A stretch of 64,000 nucleotides of DNA from Paenibacillus tuaregi (GTDB lineage: Bacteria; Bacillota; Bacilli; Paenibacillales; Paenibacillaceae), in contig NZ_LT575476.1 of assembly GCF_900086655.1 (NCBI RefSeq), positions 1,076,243 to 1,140,242 of the forward strand, written 5' to 3'. The position numbers were made by a program, and so were the translations under genes. Position 1 is the first letter of the stretch; each line of letters begins with the position of its first letter. Shown one piece after another: positions 53,646-62,820 of the stretch. The notes below the pieces were generated by a model. That model was given only the letters and a program-made list of their open reading frames with translations, was not told where the DNA came from and did no database searches.

Positions 53646-54131
53646 ATGGTATGGAAAACAGCGATCTTGACGGCTAGCGACAAGGGAGCCAGAGGCGAAC
53701 GTGAAGATACGAGCGCCCAGGTTATCCGGGAACTGGTCGAGGAAGAACTGGGCGGAGAAATTGTGGAATACCGCATCGTTCCTGACGAACAGGATGAAAT
53801 TATTGCCGCTCTCATTGAGATGACGGACTATTTCCAGGCGAACCTGGTGCTGACCACCGGCGGCACCGAGCTGGCAGCCAGAGACGTGACGCCTGAAGCA
53901 ACACGGCGCATTATTGAGCGGGAGGTGCCGGGCATGGCGGAAGCCATGCGGGCGAGAGCGATGCAGAAGAACCCTGCGGCAATGCTGTTCCGCGGCGTTG
54001 TAGGCATTCGGGGCCGAACCTTGATTGTGAACCTGCCGGGTACGCCCAAAGGGGTTCATGAGAATCTGGCAGCTATTATGGGCCAGCTGCCGGATGCGCT
54101 GCTGATGGTGACAGGCCAGTTCCGGTTATAG
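53646..54131 (+). CDS. mogA: Molybdenum cofactor protein MogA/MoaB
   Basis: A 161-residue MoCF-domain protein: AILTASDKGARGEREDTSAQVI, VLTTGGTELAARDVTPEATRRIIEREVPGMAEAMR and AMLFRGVVGIRGRTLIVNLPGTPKGVHENL. It adenylates molybdopterin before metal insertion. ATG with AAGGAGGG. Second gene of a moaC-mogA unit that has no other Mo-cofactor genes in the window. Confidence 0.92.
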   Translation: MVWKTAILTASDKGARGEREDTSAQVIRELVEEELGGEIVEYRIVPDEQDEIIAALIEMTDYFQANLVLTTGGTELAARDVTPEATRRIIEREVPGMAEAMRARAMQKNPAAMLFRGVVGIRGRTLIVNLPGTPKGVHENLAAIMGQLPDALLMVTGQFRL

Positions 54132-54212
54132 CGGATGCTTGCTTAGACCTGTCACATAGTTTTTACTTATGATATGATGTGGACATAAGGACAGAACGGA
54201 GGAACTAGTCTG

Positions 54213-54440
54213 ATGTCAGCTATTATTATAATCATTATTGCAGCCCTGCTGCTGTTCGGGCCGAACAAGCTGCCGGATCTGGGACGGGCGGTGGGCCGTA
54301 CCTTCCGTGAATTTAAAGAGGCAACACGGGATATCGTGAGTGATGATGACGAGCCGCAGGTGAAGAAGGTTGAGGCTGCGCCCGTGAAGCCTGTGGAGCA
54401 AGCTCAGACACAGCCTGCAGAGCGCAGACTTCCGGAATAA
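54213..54440 (+). CDS. tatA: Sec-independent translocase protein TatA (TatAy type)
   Basis: A 75-residue TatA: one membrane helix ([21 protein letters not shown]), FGP hinge, amphipathic helix ([17 protein letters not shown]), acidic/Pro tail. It pairs with TatC at 54761, making the complete TatAy-TatCy-like system. GGAGGAAC upstream of the ATG. A second tatA lies at 9.5 kb. Confidence 0.93.
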   Translation: MSAIIIIIIAALLLFGPNKLPDLGRAVGRTFREFKEATRDIVSDDDEPQVKKVEAAPVKPVEQAQTQPAERRLPE

Positions 54441-54443
54441 TAG

Positions 54444-54472
54444 ACTCCTTCCCGAAGGAAGGAGTTTTTTTC
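54444..54472 (+). terminator. Terminator after tatA
   Basis: ACTCCTTCC (54444-54452), loop CGAA, GGAAGGAGT (54457-54465), followed by TTTTTT. It separates tatA from tatC, so tatC probably has its own promoter or relies on readthrough. Confidence 0.88.
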
Positions 54473-54488
54473 AAGACTTCTTTATGAT

Positions 54489-54591
54489 ATAAAATGAACT
54501 TTAGAATTAACTTGATCTCAGGAGAGAGGCCGAGTGATTCTGAAGAAGCGGTGCGTCCTAGAGGTGTGTAACCTTCATAAGTTCATTTTAT
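54489..54591. repeat. Inverted pair of the dispersed repeat, copy B
   Basis: ATAAAATGAACTT (54489-54501) and AAGTTCATTTTAT (54579-54591) are perfect 13-base inverted repeats 77 bases apart; the right one is part of the 24-base repeat shared with 34913-34936. The layout suggests a small palindromic mobile remnant. The rest of 54592-54760 holds a hairpin GCACC-GGGA-GGTGC followed by TTTTA (54700-54719). Confidence 0.7.
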
Positions 54592-54760
54592 TAGTACCTT
54601 CTTAAGGCTCGTATATTTGAGCAGGAGCTAGTAGGAGTTAGACCGCGGGAATGGCTGCTTCCTATAAAAGGGGAGGAACCTAAAGACCTCGTGAACCGGC
54701 ACCGGGAGGTGCTTTTATTTTGTCTGGTTATGCTGAAGATAGACAGGAGGGCGGCGTTAA

Positions 54761-55522
54761 ATGCCTGAGGAACAGGAAGGAATGTCGGTAGTTGATCATT
54801 TGGCGGAGCTTCGCAAGCGCTTGTTCGTCACGCTGCTGCTGTTTGCTGTGGTGCTTGTCGGCGGTTTTTTTGTGGCGCACCCGGTATATGATTATTTGAC
54901 CGTACAAGGACCTAAGGGATTGGAACTGAAGCTGAACGCCTTCTCTTTCTGGGACGGGGTCAATGTGTACATGAAGCTGGCCTTGATTGTTGCCCTTGCG
55001 GTGACACTGCCGTTTACCATATATCAGATTTGGGCGTTTGTGAGCCCTGGACTTAAGCCGAAGGAGCGCCGGGCCACACTGAAATATATCCCTTTTGTGT
55101 TTATTTGCTTTTTGGCTGGTGTCGCGTTTGGTTATTTCGTGGTGTTCCCGCTGGCGATGTCCTTCACCACCAGTCTAAATAAGCAGCTCGGATTGGTTGA
55201 GACCTACGGGATCGCGGATTATTTCAAGTTCATGATGAATATTATCCTGCCGATCTCGCTGCTGTTTGAGCTGCCGATCGTAGTGCTGTTTCTGACGCAG
55301 ATACGGCTGCTTAATCCCAAACGTCTGAAGAAGATGCGCCGGGTTGCGTATTTCGCGCTGGTCGTCGTTTCGGTTATGATTACGCCGCCGGACTTCTTCT
55401 CAGCGTTCCTGGTGCTGGTTCCGATGATTCTGCTGTATGAGTTCAGCGTTATGCTGTCGGGCAGGCTGTATCGCAAACAGCAGGCTGCCGAGGCGCTGCG
55501 GAAAGCTGAATATGATCTTTAA
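54761..55522 (+). CDS. tatC: Sec-independent translocase protein TatC
   Basis: A 253-residue, six-helix membrane protein: VVDHLAELRKRLFVTLLLF, FWDGVNVYMKLALIVALAVTLPFTIYQIWAFVSPGLKPKERR (the substrate-binding F/Y-E-x-PGL region) and YFALVVVSVMITPPDFFSAFLVLVPMILLYE are diagnostic. TatC recognises twin-arginine signal peptides and recruits TatA. ATG with AGGAGGG. Followed by a strong terminator. Confidence 0.95.
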   Translation: MPEEQEGMSVVDHLAELRKRLFVTLLLFAVVLVGGFFVAHPVYDYLTVQGPKGLELKLNAFSFWDGVNVYMKLALIVALAVTLPFTIYQIWAFVSPGLKPKERRATLKYIPFVFICFLAGVAFGYFVVFPLAMSFTTSLNKQLGLVETYGIADYFKFMMNIILPISLLFELPIVVLFLTQIRLLNPKRLKKMRRVAYFALVVVSVMITPPDFFSAFLVLVPMILLYEFSVMLSGRLYRKQQAAEALRKAEYDL

Positions 55523-55528
55523 TTATGC

Positions 55529-55578
55529 AAGCCCCTGGCTCGTAGCTTCCAAAGCTTATGAGCCAAGGGGCTTTTTTG
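55529..55578 (+). terminator. Terminator after tatC
   Basis: AAGCCCCTGGCTC (55529-55541) pairs with GAGCCAAGGGGCTT (55560-55573), with an inner AGCTT/AAGCT, then TTTT. Confidence 0.9.
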
Positions 55579-55665
55579 CGAATTCCTCTATATAAAAGGA
55601 ATATTTAAGCTGTGGAAGGGATAGGATGAAAGAGGCGTGTCCAAGAAAAAAATGGTCGCAGGGAC

Positions 55666-55732
55666 TTGAAATCTTACGCGAGTTTGAGTATTATAAAGTT
55701 GGCTGTTAGCACTACACGAAGTTGAGTGCTAA
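55666..55732 (+). promoter_or_regulatory. groESL promoter with CIRCE operator
   Basis: TTGAAA (55666-55671), 17-base spacer, TATTAT (55689-55694), then TTAGCACTA (55706-55714), 9-base spacer and GAGTGCTAA (55724-55732): the CIRCE element with one arm base changed (C to A). HrcA repression of groES-groEL is expected. Confidence 0.92.
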
Positions 55733-55792
55733 CAAAACAAACATAGAGTATTCAGCAAAACCAACATAACTAATTTAAGGAGGCTATTTTTC

Positions 55793-56074
55793 ATGATCAG
55801 ACCTTTGGGTGAACGCGTATTGGTAGAACCGATTGAACAAAACGAAACAACCTCTTTCGGGATTGTGCTCCCGGACACTGCCAAGGAGAAGCCGCAGGAA
55901 GGCAAAGTTATTGCTGTAGGCAGCGGTTCTGTGAAAGATGGTGTCCATGTAGCTCTTGAAGTGAAAGTGGGCGATGTGGTTCTGTTCTCCAAATATGCAG
56001 GAACAGAGCTTAAGTATGAAGGCAAAGAATATTTGATTATGAAAGAAAGCGACATTCACGCAGTTATCGGCTAA
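55793..56074 (+). CDS. groES: Co-chaperonin GroES
   Basis: A 93-residue Gro[47 protein letters not shown] and [26 protein letters not shown]. Seven subunits cap GroEL. ATG with AAGGAGG. First gene of the CIRCE-controlled groES-groEL operon; 97 bp separate it from groEL. Confidence 0.97.
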   Translation: MIRPLGERVLVEPIEQNETTSFGIVLPDTAKEKPQEGKVIAVGSGSVKDGVHVALEVKVGDVVLFSKYAGTELKYEGKEYLIMKESDIHAVIG

Positions 56075-56168
56075 GTCAGCCAAATCCTGAACTTGAATAT
56101 ACGCAGTCCAGATTTGCACGATGAATACGGTATGAACCGTATTACCAATATATCAGGGAGGTTTTTGA

Positions 56169-57791
<1,623 letters not shown>

Positions 57792-57881
57792 TAAAGGGTT
57801 TAAAAACCCTTGTACAACAGGAGCTGTTGGGTAAGTTACATGGGGTTTGATCAATTTATGACCACATAAGAAACAAATCAT

Positions 57882-57924
57882 AAGCCTCTCAGGAGTTGTG
57901 AAAACTTTTGAGAGGCTTTTTTTT
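57882..57924 (+). terminator. Terminator of groES-groEL
   Basis: AAGCCTCTCA (57882-57891) pairs perfectly with TGAGAGGCTT (57909-57918), followed by T residues. A smaller palindrome AAGGGTTT/AAACCCTT lies just after the groEL stop. Confidence 0.88.
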
Positions 57925-58053
57925 CTTGGTTTTGGTGACGTTTAGATAACAACTCTCGGGCTATTTGTTGATAAGAAGTTCAACTTCAATTCGAAAGAAT
58001 TGCGCAAATGATTATGATATGAGCTGTCGCAAATTTTTTCTCTTGCCGCTGGA

Positions 58054-58245
58054 GTGGGTCCCTCATCCTGGAGTATTATTTTGCCTGATTCTTTCAAAGG
58101 TCTCTATGTAGCGGACTGGGCATTGATGATGGTCGGCAGGACAATCTCTGTTATCCCAGTACTCCTTGTTTATATTGTTGCTCAAAAGCAGCCAAGAACT
58201 CTTTTGAAAAGGGGCTTGGCTTCTTGTATATTGAGCGGCTTTTAA
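58054..58245 (+). pseudogene. Remnant of a sugar ABC transporter permease (MalG-like C-terminus)
   Basis: The frame reads SFKGLYVADWALMMVGRTISVIPVLLVYIVAQKQ, which resembles the last membrane helix of carbohydrate ABC permeases (usual form GTDW-LLMAG-VIS-IPVLLVYLFAQKYF). The rest of the permease and its EAA loop are missing, and after AQKQ the frame departs from the family. Being next to an AraC regulator and an alpha-galactosidase, it is probably what is left of the uptake system for the same sugar. A plus-strand terminator at 58296-58326 would end the old operon. Confidence 0.55.
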
Positions 58246-58295
58246 AGCCCTGCATATATGAGGAAAAATTACACTTAAAGTTTCATTACTTCGTG

Positions 58296-58326
58296 ATAGC
58301 CTACAGCAGGATGTGTGGGCTATTTT
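58296..58326 (+). terminator. Plus-strand terminator at the end of the permease remnant
   Basis: ATAGCCTACA (58296-58305) pairs with TGTGGGCTAT (58314-58323), one G-U pair, then TTTT. It lacks a T-run on the minus strand, so it belongs to the rightward remnant rather than to the AraC gene it touches. Confidence 0.6.
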
Positions 58327-59210
58327 ACCTGTATCGTTCTCAATTGATCTCTAAATTGGGTTGGCGACTGCCCGGTACTGCTCTTGAACTGTCTTGAGAA
58401 ATATAACGGGTCTTGAAAGCCGCAGGAAGCTGCCACCTGCTCCACAGTTAGACTAGTATGAAGCAACTCCTTAGCCCTTTCTATACGGATACGCTGGACA
58501 TACTGCATAGGGGAAAGGCTGGTAATCTGTCTAAATATCTTCGTAAAATGTGTTCGGTGATACCCAAGAGAAGCGGCCAGTTGTCCAATGGATACAGGCA
58601 GCATATATTGAGTACGGAACCATTTGACGGCTTGTTCGACTACGCGTTCTGATTCTGTCAATATTCGTGCTGAGGCAGGAATTTTATCCGTGTTCTGGCG
58701 AGCGAATTCGGCTAGAAGGAGACGGAGCCAGCCGCCAGCTTCCAGACCCGTTAAAATTTCTCCCGACCGCTTTCCCAGACTTTGCTCAGCTTGTTCGTAT
58801 ATGTAGGCTAAATTTACAGCATCGGCACCTCCTATCACGGGGTTGGACGGCGTAATTCCGATCGTGGCAAGCAGTTCCAGCGCATTTTGTCCTTGTATAG
58901 CGATCCAGCGGTATGACCAAGGTTCATTCTCATCGGATTGATAACTGAATAATCCCCCTGGAAAAATAACGAATGTATCTCCCTGACCGATGCGGTATGT
59001 ATGCCCTTCCCATTCAAATGTCCCCTCACCCTGGTCCACGCTATGAATCAGAATATAATCATGGACAGCAGGCCCAATCTGATGAAGTGGATAAGGTCTA
59101 GCAGCACCAACAAACATTACATTCAGCTCATTCTTATAAGGATAGGGGTTAATCTCTACCCTGTACTCATAATGTTCCGGAGTCTCCATGAGTTGTTCAG
59201 CCCCTGTCAT
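58320..59210 (-). CDS. AraC-family regulator, probable alpha-galactoside control
   Basis: A 296-residue regulator: N-terminal cupin-like sugar-binding domain (ILIHSVDQGEGTFEWEGHTYRIGQGDTFVIFPG) and a C-terminal double HTH (MLPVSIGQLAASLGYHRTHFTKIFRQITSLSPMQYVQRIRIERAKELL ... TVEQVAASCGFQDPLYFSRQFKSSTGQSP). This is the MsmR/MelR type, usually an activator. ATG 59210 (after TTG 59213) has only a weak RBS; ATG 59189 is an alternative. It is divergent from two copies of a CATATG-containing promoter (59262 and 59622), its likely targets. Confidence 0.88.
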   Translation of the reverse strand: MTGAEQLMETPEHYEYRVEINPYPYKNELNVMFVGAARPYPLHQIGPAVHDYILIHSVDQGEGTFEWEGHTYRIGQGDTFVIFPGGLFSYQSDENEPWSYRWIAIQGQNALELLATIGITPSNPVIGGADAVNLAYIYEQAEQSLGKRSGEILTGLEAGGWLRLLLAEFARQNTDKIPASARILTESERVVEQAVKWFRTQYMLPVSIGQLAASLGYHRTHFTKIFRQITSLSPMQYVQRIRIERAKELLHTSLTVEQVAASCGFQDPLYFSRQFKSSTGQSPTQFRDQLRTIQVK

Positions 59211-59252
59211 CAAATTAGTAGGCTACTTGTCTCCAATTGAGCCATTCCTTAT

Positions 59253-59340
59253 GTCAAATACCCATATGTTGATGGTAATATTCCGGTATCTATCGTTATT
59301 TGTATTCTATAGTAAAATACATGGAAAGCGTTATCAATAA
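59253..59340 (+). promoter_or_regulatory. Catabolite-controlled promoter, copy 1 (orphaned)
   Basis: CCATATGTTGATGG (59262-59275) as likely AraC-type half-site, -10 TATAGT (59308-59313) and a cre-like TGGAAAGCGTTATCAA (59322-59337). The gene downstream is a broken lipoprotein. Confidence 0.6.
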
Positions 59341-59430
59341 ATAAGATAATTGATTCATGGGCGATGAAATCACGTTATATCAGCACTCGAAACGGCCTGA
59401 GTTCGTACAATCATCAAGGAGGATGAAGAA

Positions 59431-59530
59431 ATGTTTAAAAAGTGGTTCGACATGGTTATGACTCTATCCATGCTCATCGTTCTTTTTGAGTGCCTGCAGC
59501 GCTAGCAACAGCTCTAAAAAGAGCCGCCAA
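59431..59530 (+). pseudogene. Remnant of a sugar-binding lipoprotein (frameshifted signal peptide)
   Basis: ATG 59431 follows AAGGAGG and gives MFKKWFDMVMTLSMLIVL before running into a stop. Shifting the frame near 59482 continues it as FFLSACSASNSSKK, a lipobox (LSAC) with the Ser/Asn-rich linker of ABC sugar-binding proteins. The remaining roughly 400 codons are gone. With the permease remnant at 58.05 kb this indicates a deleted alpha-galactoside ABC transporter. Confidence 0.6.
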
Positions 59531-59612
59531 ACCAGCTAAGTTTCTTCGAATGTCATGGGCACATTTTTGAAATATGGAGGGTGAAAGATCTGGTTAGCCG
59601 CCTCTTTCAAAC

Positions 59613-59700
59613 GACAAATGTCCATATGTTGATGGCAATGTTCCATGCCCAACGGATCATTAGTGTTTTATAGTTAAGTACATAGAAAGCGTTATCAAGA
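59613..59700 (+). promoter_or_regulatory. Catabolite-controlled promoter of melA, copy 2
   Basis: The same CCATATGTTGATGG (59622-59635), -10 TATAGT (59669-59674) and cre-like TAGAAAGCGTTATCAA (59683-59698), 361 bases after copy 1 and with the same internal distances. Repression by CcpA and activation by the AraC protein are inferred. Confidence 0.65.
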
Positions 59701-59732
59701 CATGTTGACGTTGTTTAGGAGGCTGAAGCAAT

Positions 59733-61034
59733 ATGGATAAAATCGTATTTTTAGGCGCAGGAAGTACAGTTTTTGCAAAAAATGTTCTCGGAGATTGCAT
59801 GCTCACTCCGGCTCTGCAAGATTTCGAAATTGCTCTGTTCGATATTAATCCTGAGCGGCTCCGGGATTCGGAGACGATGCTGAACAACATTCGTACAACG
59901 TCAGGAAGCCGCTGCCGCATTAAGGCATATTCCGACCGGAAGGAAGCGCTGCGCGGGGCCAAGTATATCATTAACGCGATTCAGGTAGGCGGATATGATC
60001 CCTGCACAATCACGGATTTTGAAATTCCGAAGAAATATGGACTTCGTCAGACGATTGCCGATACTGTGGGGATAGGGGGGATCTTTCGTAATCTGCGGAC
60101 GATCCCGGTGCTTGAGCAGTTTGCGGTGGATATCCGCGAGGCATGTCCGGATGCCCTCTTCCTGAATTATACGAATCCCATGGCCGTACTGACCAATTAC
60201 ATGAGTCGTTACGAAGGAGTGAACTCCGTCGGGTTATGCCACAGTGTTCAGGTATGTGTACCACGTCTATTTGAGACTTTAGGTATGGACACGACAGGAG
60301 TCAAGACACGTATTGCGGGGATTAATCATATGGCCTGGCTGCTCGAGGCATCCCGGGACGGTGTGGACCTGTATCCGGAAATTAAGCGCAGAGCACTGGA
60401 GAAGCAGAGGGAAGGCAAGCATAATGACATGGTAAGATTCGAACTTATGCTGAAATTCGGTTATTATGTCACGGAATCCTCCGAACATAATGCGGAATAT
60501 CACCCTTATTTTATCAAGAAGAATTATCCGGAACTTATCGATAAATTCAATATTCCACTCGATGAATACCCGCGCCGTTGTGTCGAGCAGATTAAGGGCT
60601 GGACCCGGATGAGGGATGAGCTGGTTGGGAATGTGAATCTGGAGCACGAGCGGACTCACGAATATGCTTCATATATCTTGGAGGCCATCGAGACGAATAT
60701 ACCTTTCAAGATTGGCGGGAATGTTCTGAACAACGGTTTGATTACGAATCTGCCACAAGAGGCCTGTGTAGAAGTACCTTGTCTTGTGGACAGAAGCGGA
60801 ATATCACCAACGTATATAGGTGACCTTCCCCCTCAGCTGGCGGCGCTGAATCGTACCAATATCAACACTCAGCTTCTGACTATTGAAGCGGCCGTGACCA
60901 AACGCCGGGAACACATTTATCATGCTGCGATGCTCGATCCACATACAGCAGCAGAATTGTCCATCGATGATATCGTAGCTCTGTGTGATGATTTGATTGA
61001 AGCCCACGGCGACTGGCTGCCGGCTTTTTACTAA
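59733..61034 (+). CDS. melA: GH4-family alpha-galactosidase
   Basis: A 433-residue NAD- and Mn-dependent glycosidase: KIVFLGAGSTVFAKNVLGD (Rossmann), LFLNYTNPMAVLTNYM, GLCHSVQ (metal-binding Cys and neighbouring His), and AGINHMAWLLE. The CHSVQ form and length fit MelA-type alpha-galactosidases rather than 6-phospho-glucosidases. It acts in the cytosol on melibiose or raffinose. ATG with TAGGAGG. Its promoter is a duplicate of one that once drove a transporter gene. With the transporter broken, substrate would have to enter by another carrier. Confidence 0.9.
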   Translation: MDKIVFLGAGSTVFAKNVLGDCMLTPALQDFEIALFDINPERLRDSETMLNNIRTTSGSRCRIKAYSDRKEALRGAKYIINAIQVGGYDPCTITDFEIPKKYGLRQTIADTVGIGGIFRNLRTIPVLEQFAVDIREACPDALFLNYTNPMAVLTNYMSRYEGVNSVGLCHSVQVCVPRLFETLGMDTTGVKTRIAGINHMAWLLEASRDGVDLYPEIKRRALEKQREGKHNDMVRFELMLKFGYYVTESSEHNAEYHPYFIKKNYPELIDKFNIPLDEYPRRCVEQIKGWTRMRDELVGNVNLEHERTHEYASYILEAIETNIPFKIGGNVLNNGLITNLPQEACVEVPCLVDRSGISPTYIGDLPPQLAALNRTNINTQLLTIEAAVTKRREHIYHAAMLDPHTAAELSIDDIVALCDDLIEAHGDWLPAFY

Positions 61035-61109
61035 GCTAACTGCCATACAGCATTGATATGGACGAATGCCAGCTGTATAGCGAAGCTGTGGTCCTTCTCC
61101 GAATTATCT

Positions 61110-61219
61110 TGTATCAGAACTGGAATGGCACCCAGTTGGCGCCAAAAGGGTACATTTCCCGGGCGGATGTTGCAGCAATCATTGAGCGGCTGTTACAAAA
61201 ATCAGATTTGATTAACTAG
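61110..61219 (+). pseudogene. C-terminal scrap of an SLH-domain protein
   Basis: In the frame ending at TAG 61217-61219 the sequence reads NGTQLAPKGYISRADVAAIIERLLQKSDLIN, the end of an S-layer homology domain (ISRA-VA-II-RLL motif). No start or upstream domains remain. It shows that an S-layer or surface enzyme gene was lost, perhaps in the same deletion as the sugar transporter. Confidence 0.6.
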
Positions 61220-61238
61220 AAAAAAATAAAGTAGAAAG

Positions 61239-61292
61239 GAGGGTGTTCTAAAAGTCATTAACTGACTGAGGGGCGCCCTCTCATTTTTTTGT
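61239..61292 (+). terminator. Terminator after the SLH remnant
   Basis: GAGGGTG (61239-61245) pairs with CGCCCTC (61274-61280) with one G-U pair; T residues follow. The remaining 61293-61400 has no gene. Confidence 0.6.
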
Positions 61293-61400
61293 ACAACAAA
61301 AAGAAACCGCTCTTTGGTAAAATGGAGGTACCACCCCTCTTTTAATGTTAAATCAACATAAAAATCACACAGAAGCGAATCAGAAATATTGAATAATCTG

Positions 61401-62279
61401 CTACTCGCTATTTTCCGAATAAGGCTCTACATGAACATGAACATTCATAATGTTATGTTTTTTGGTCATACTCCGTTCAATTTCATCGCTAATCTGATGC
61501 CCTTCTACAAGTGACAAGTTCTCGTCAACTAGTACTACAAGATCTACAATGACTTTACTGCCGTAAAACCGCGCTTTAATATCCTTGACTGATTTTACAC
61601 CTTTTGTTTTTTCAATAATCTCGGTTAAATTCAGCAGTTTAGAACGGTCAAATCCGTCGGTTAAAGAATGAGTGGCCTCTTTAAATATTCCCCAAGCTGT
61701 TTTACAGATAATTAATCCAACTATAATAGCACCAACGGGATCAAGCCAAGGCAGCCCGAATTGAGTTCCAAAAATGCCAATTGCAGCTCCTATGCTGACA
61801 AGAGCATCAGACCGATTATCCGCTGCGGCTGACATCAGAGCCAGGCTGTTCACCTTTTTTGCCAGTTTGCGGTTATATAAATACACAAAGGCCATACAAG
61901 CGGCACTGAACAAAGCCACCCAAGCAGTTACAATATCAGGGGAGGACTCTTTTCCATGCCACAAGGATTGAATGGTTTGAATCAATACTTGTATACCTAC
62001 TGCAGCCATGATAAATGAAGCGATTAGGGAGGCTACCGTTTCGGCCCGAAAATGCCCATAGGGATGATCCTCATCCGGCGGCTTTTGGGATATCCGAAGA
62101 CCAACTAGTACGGCAATAGATGCAACAATGTCTGTCATGTTATTTATACCATCAGCCAAAAGTGCCTCTGAACTATATAAATAACCAAAAGTGACCTTTA
62201 TCCCTGATAGAGCAATGTAAGCGAAAATACTTAACCATGCCCCTTTTTCCCCTTCTTTCATTTCAGAAATGTCAGTCAT
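61401..62279 (-). CDS. Cation diffusion facilitator (CDF) transporter
   Basis: A 292-residue CDF exporter with six helices: ALLADGINNMTDIVASIAVLVGL (metal site Asp/Asn), DEDHPYGHFRAETVASLI, SAAADNRSDALVSIGAAIG (second metal site) and the C-terminal cytoplasmic domain ending NVHVHVEP. Zinc, manganese or iron efflux by proton exchange; site residues are of the NxxxD/DxxxD mixed type, so the metal is not settled (MneS/FieF-like). ATG 62279 has AAGGAGA; the frame extends far upstream to 62732 without homology and that part is rejected. Confidence 0.9.
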   Translation of the reverse strand: MTDISEMKEGEKGAWLSIFAYIALSGIKVTFGYLYSSEALLADGINNMTDIVASIAVLVGLRISQKPPDEDHPYGHFRAETVASLIASFIMAAVGIQVLIQTIQSLWHGKESSPDIVTAWVALFSAACMAFVYLYNRKLAKKVNSLALMSAAADNRSDALVSIGAAIGIFGTQFGLPWLDPVGAIIVGLIICKTAWGIFKEATHSLTDGFDRSKLLNLTEIIEKTKGVKSVKDIKARFYGSKVIVDLVVLVDENLSLVEGHQISDEIERSMTKKHNIMNVHVHVEPYSENSE

Positions 62280-62404
62280 CTGCTTCTCCTTTGCTGCTAA
62301 GTTGTAAGTTATGATAGCAAATGGAAATCGTGTGGGTCTAGAGAAACAGATTTGCATATGCGGCAGAAAGTTAATCCGGGTAAACAAATGCCAACATTTT
62401 GATG

Positions 62405-62449
62405 TTGATAAGCGAACAAACGATCGTATATAATACAAACAAATGTTCT
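62405..62449 (+). promoter_or_regulatory. Sigma-A promoter with GAAC-type (SOS-like) boxes
   Basis: TTGATA (62405-62410), 18-base spacer, TATAAT (62429-62434). CGAACAAACGATCG (62413-62426) and, inverted, AGAACATTTGTTTG (62449-62436) each differ from the Bacillus LexA box CGAACNNNNGTTCG at one to three positions and flank the -10. Confidence 0.45.
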
Positions 62450-62466
62450 TATTGGAGTGATCGGTT

Positions 62467-62691
62467 ATGGAGCAGCTTGTGCGTAAATATGTTGGTGAAC
62501 AAGTGGAAATAATATATATCGACAGAGCCGGATCTATTACGCAGCGCCACATTGAGGTGCATGGGATTCGATGCGGGCTTGTTCGGGCAAAATGTTTAAG
62601 GAGCGGGCAGCCGCGTGCCTTTCGAGTGGATCGTATTCTGGCTGTACAGCCTGTCCTCGGAAAGAAATCCGTAAGTGGTTTCAGCAAGTAA
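62467..62691 (+). CDS. Small WYL-like domain protein
   Basis: A 74-residue protein. VEIIYIDRAGSITQRHIEVHGIRCGLVRAKCLRSGQPRAFRVDRILAVQPV looks like a lone WYL (Sm-like beta) domain: ligand-sensing strands with the F-R-V-DRI closing motif, but without the HTH found in WYL regulators. Such short proteins are common in Bacilli and may bind RNA, DNA or nucleotides. ATG 62467 with GGAGTG. The promoter carries GAAC-type boxes. No polymerase Y or other repair gene is adjacent. Confidence 0.7.
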   Translation: MEQLVRKYVGEQVEIIYIDRAGSITQRHIEVHGIRCGLVRAKCLRSGQPRAFRVDRILAVQPVLGKKSVSGFSK

Positions 62692-62820
62692 GCAGTTGGT
62701 TTAATTAGCAAGTAACCACCTTCTATTTGCAAGGTATAAGATGTGGTGGTTCTGTACCCGGGGAATTATATTACCTAAATTTTAGTATAAATATTTAGTA
62801 TCTATAAAAGGTGTGGTAAA

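Noticed and set aside
62280-62732. N-terminal extension of the CDF transporter frame
   Set aside because: The family starts at 62279 with a good RBS; the extension crosses the divergent promoter and gene at 62.4 kb.
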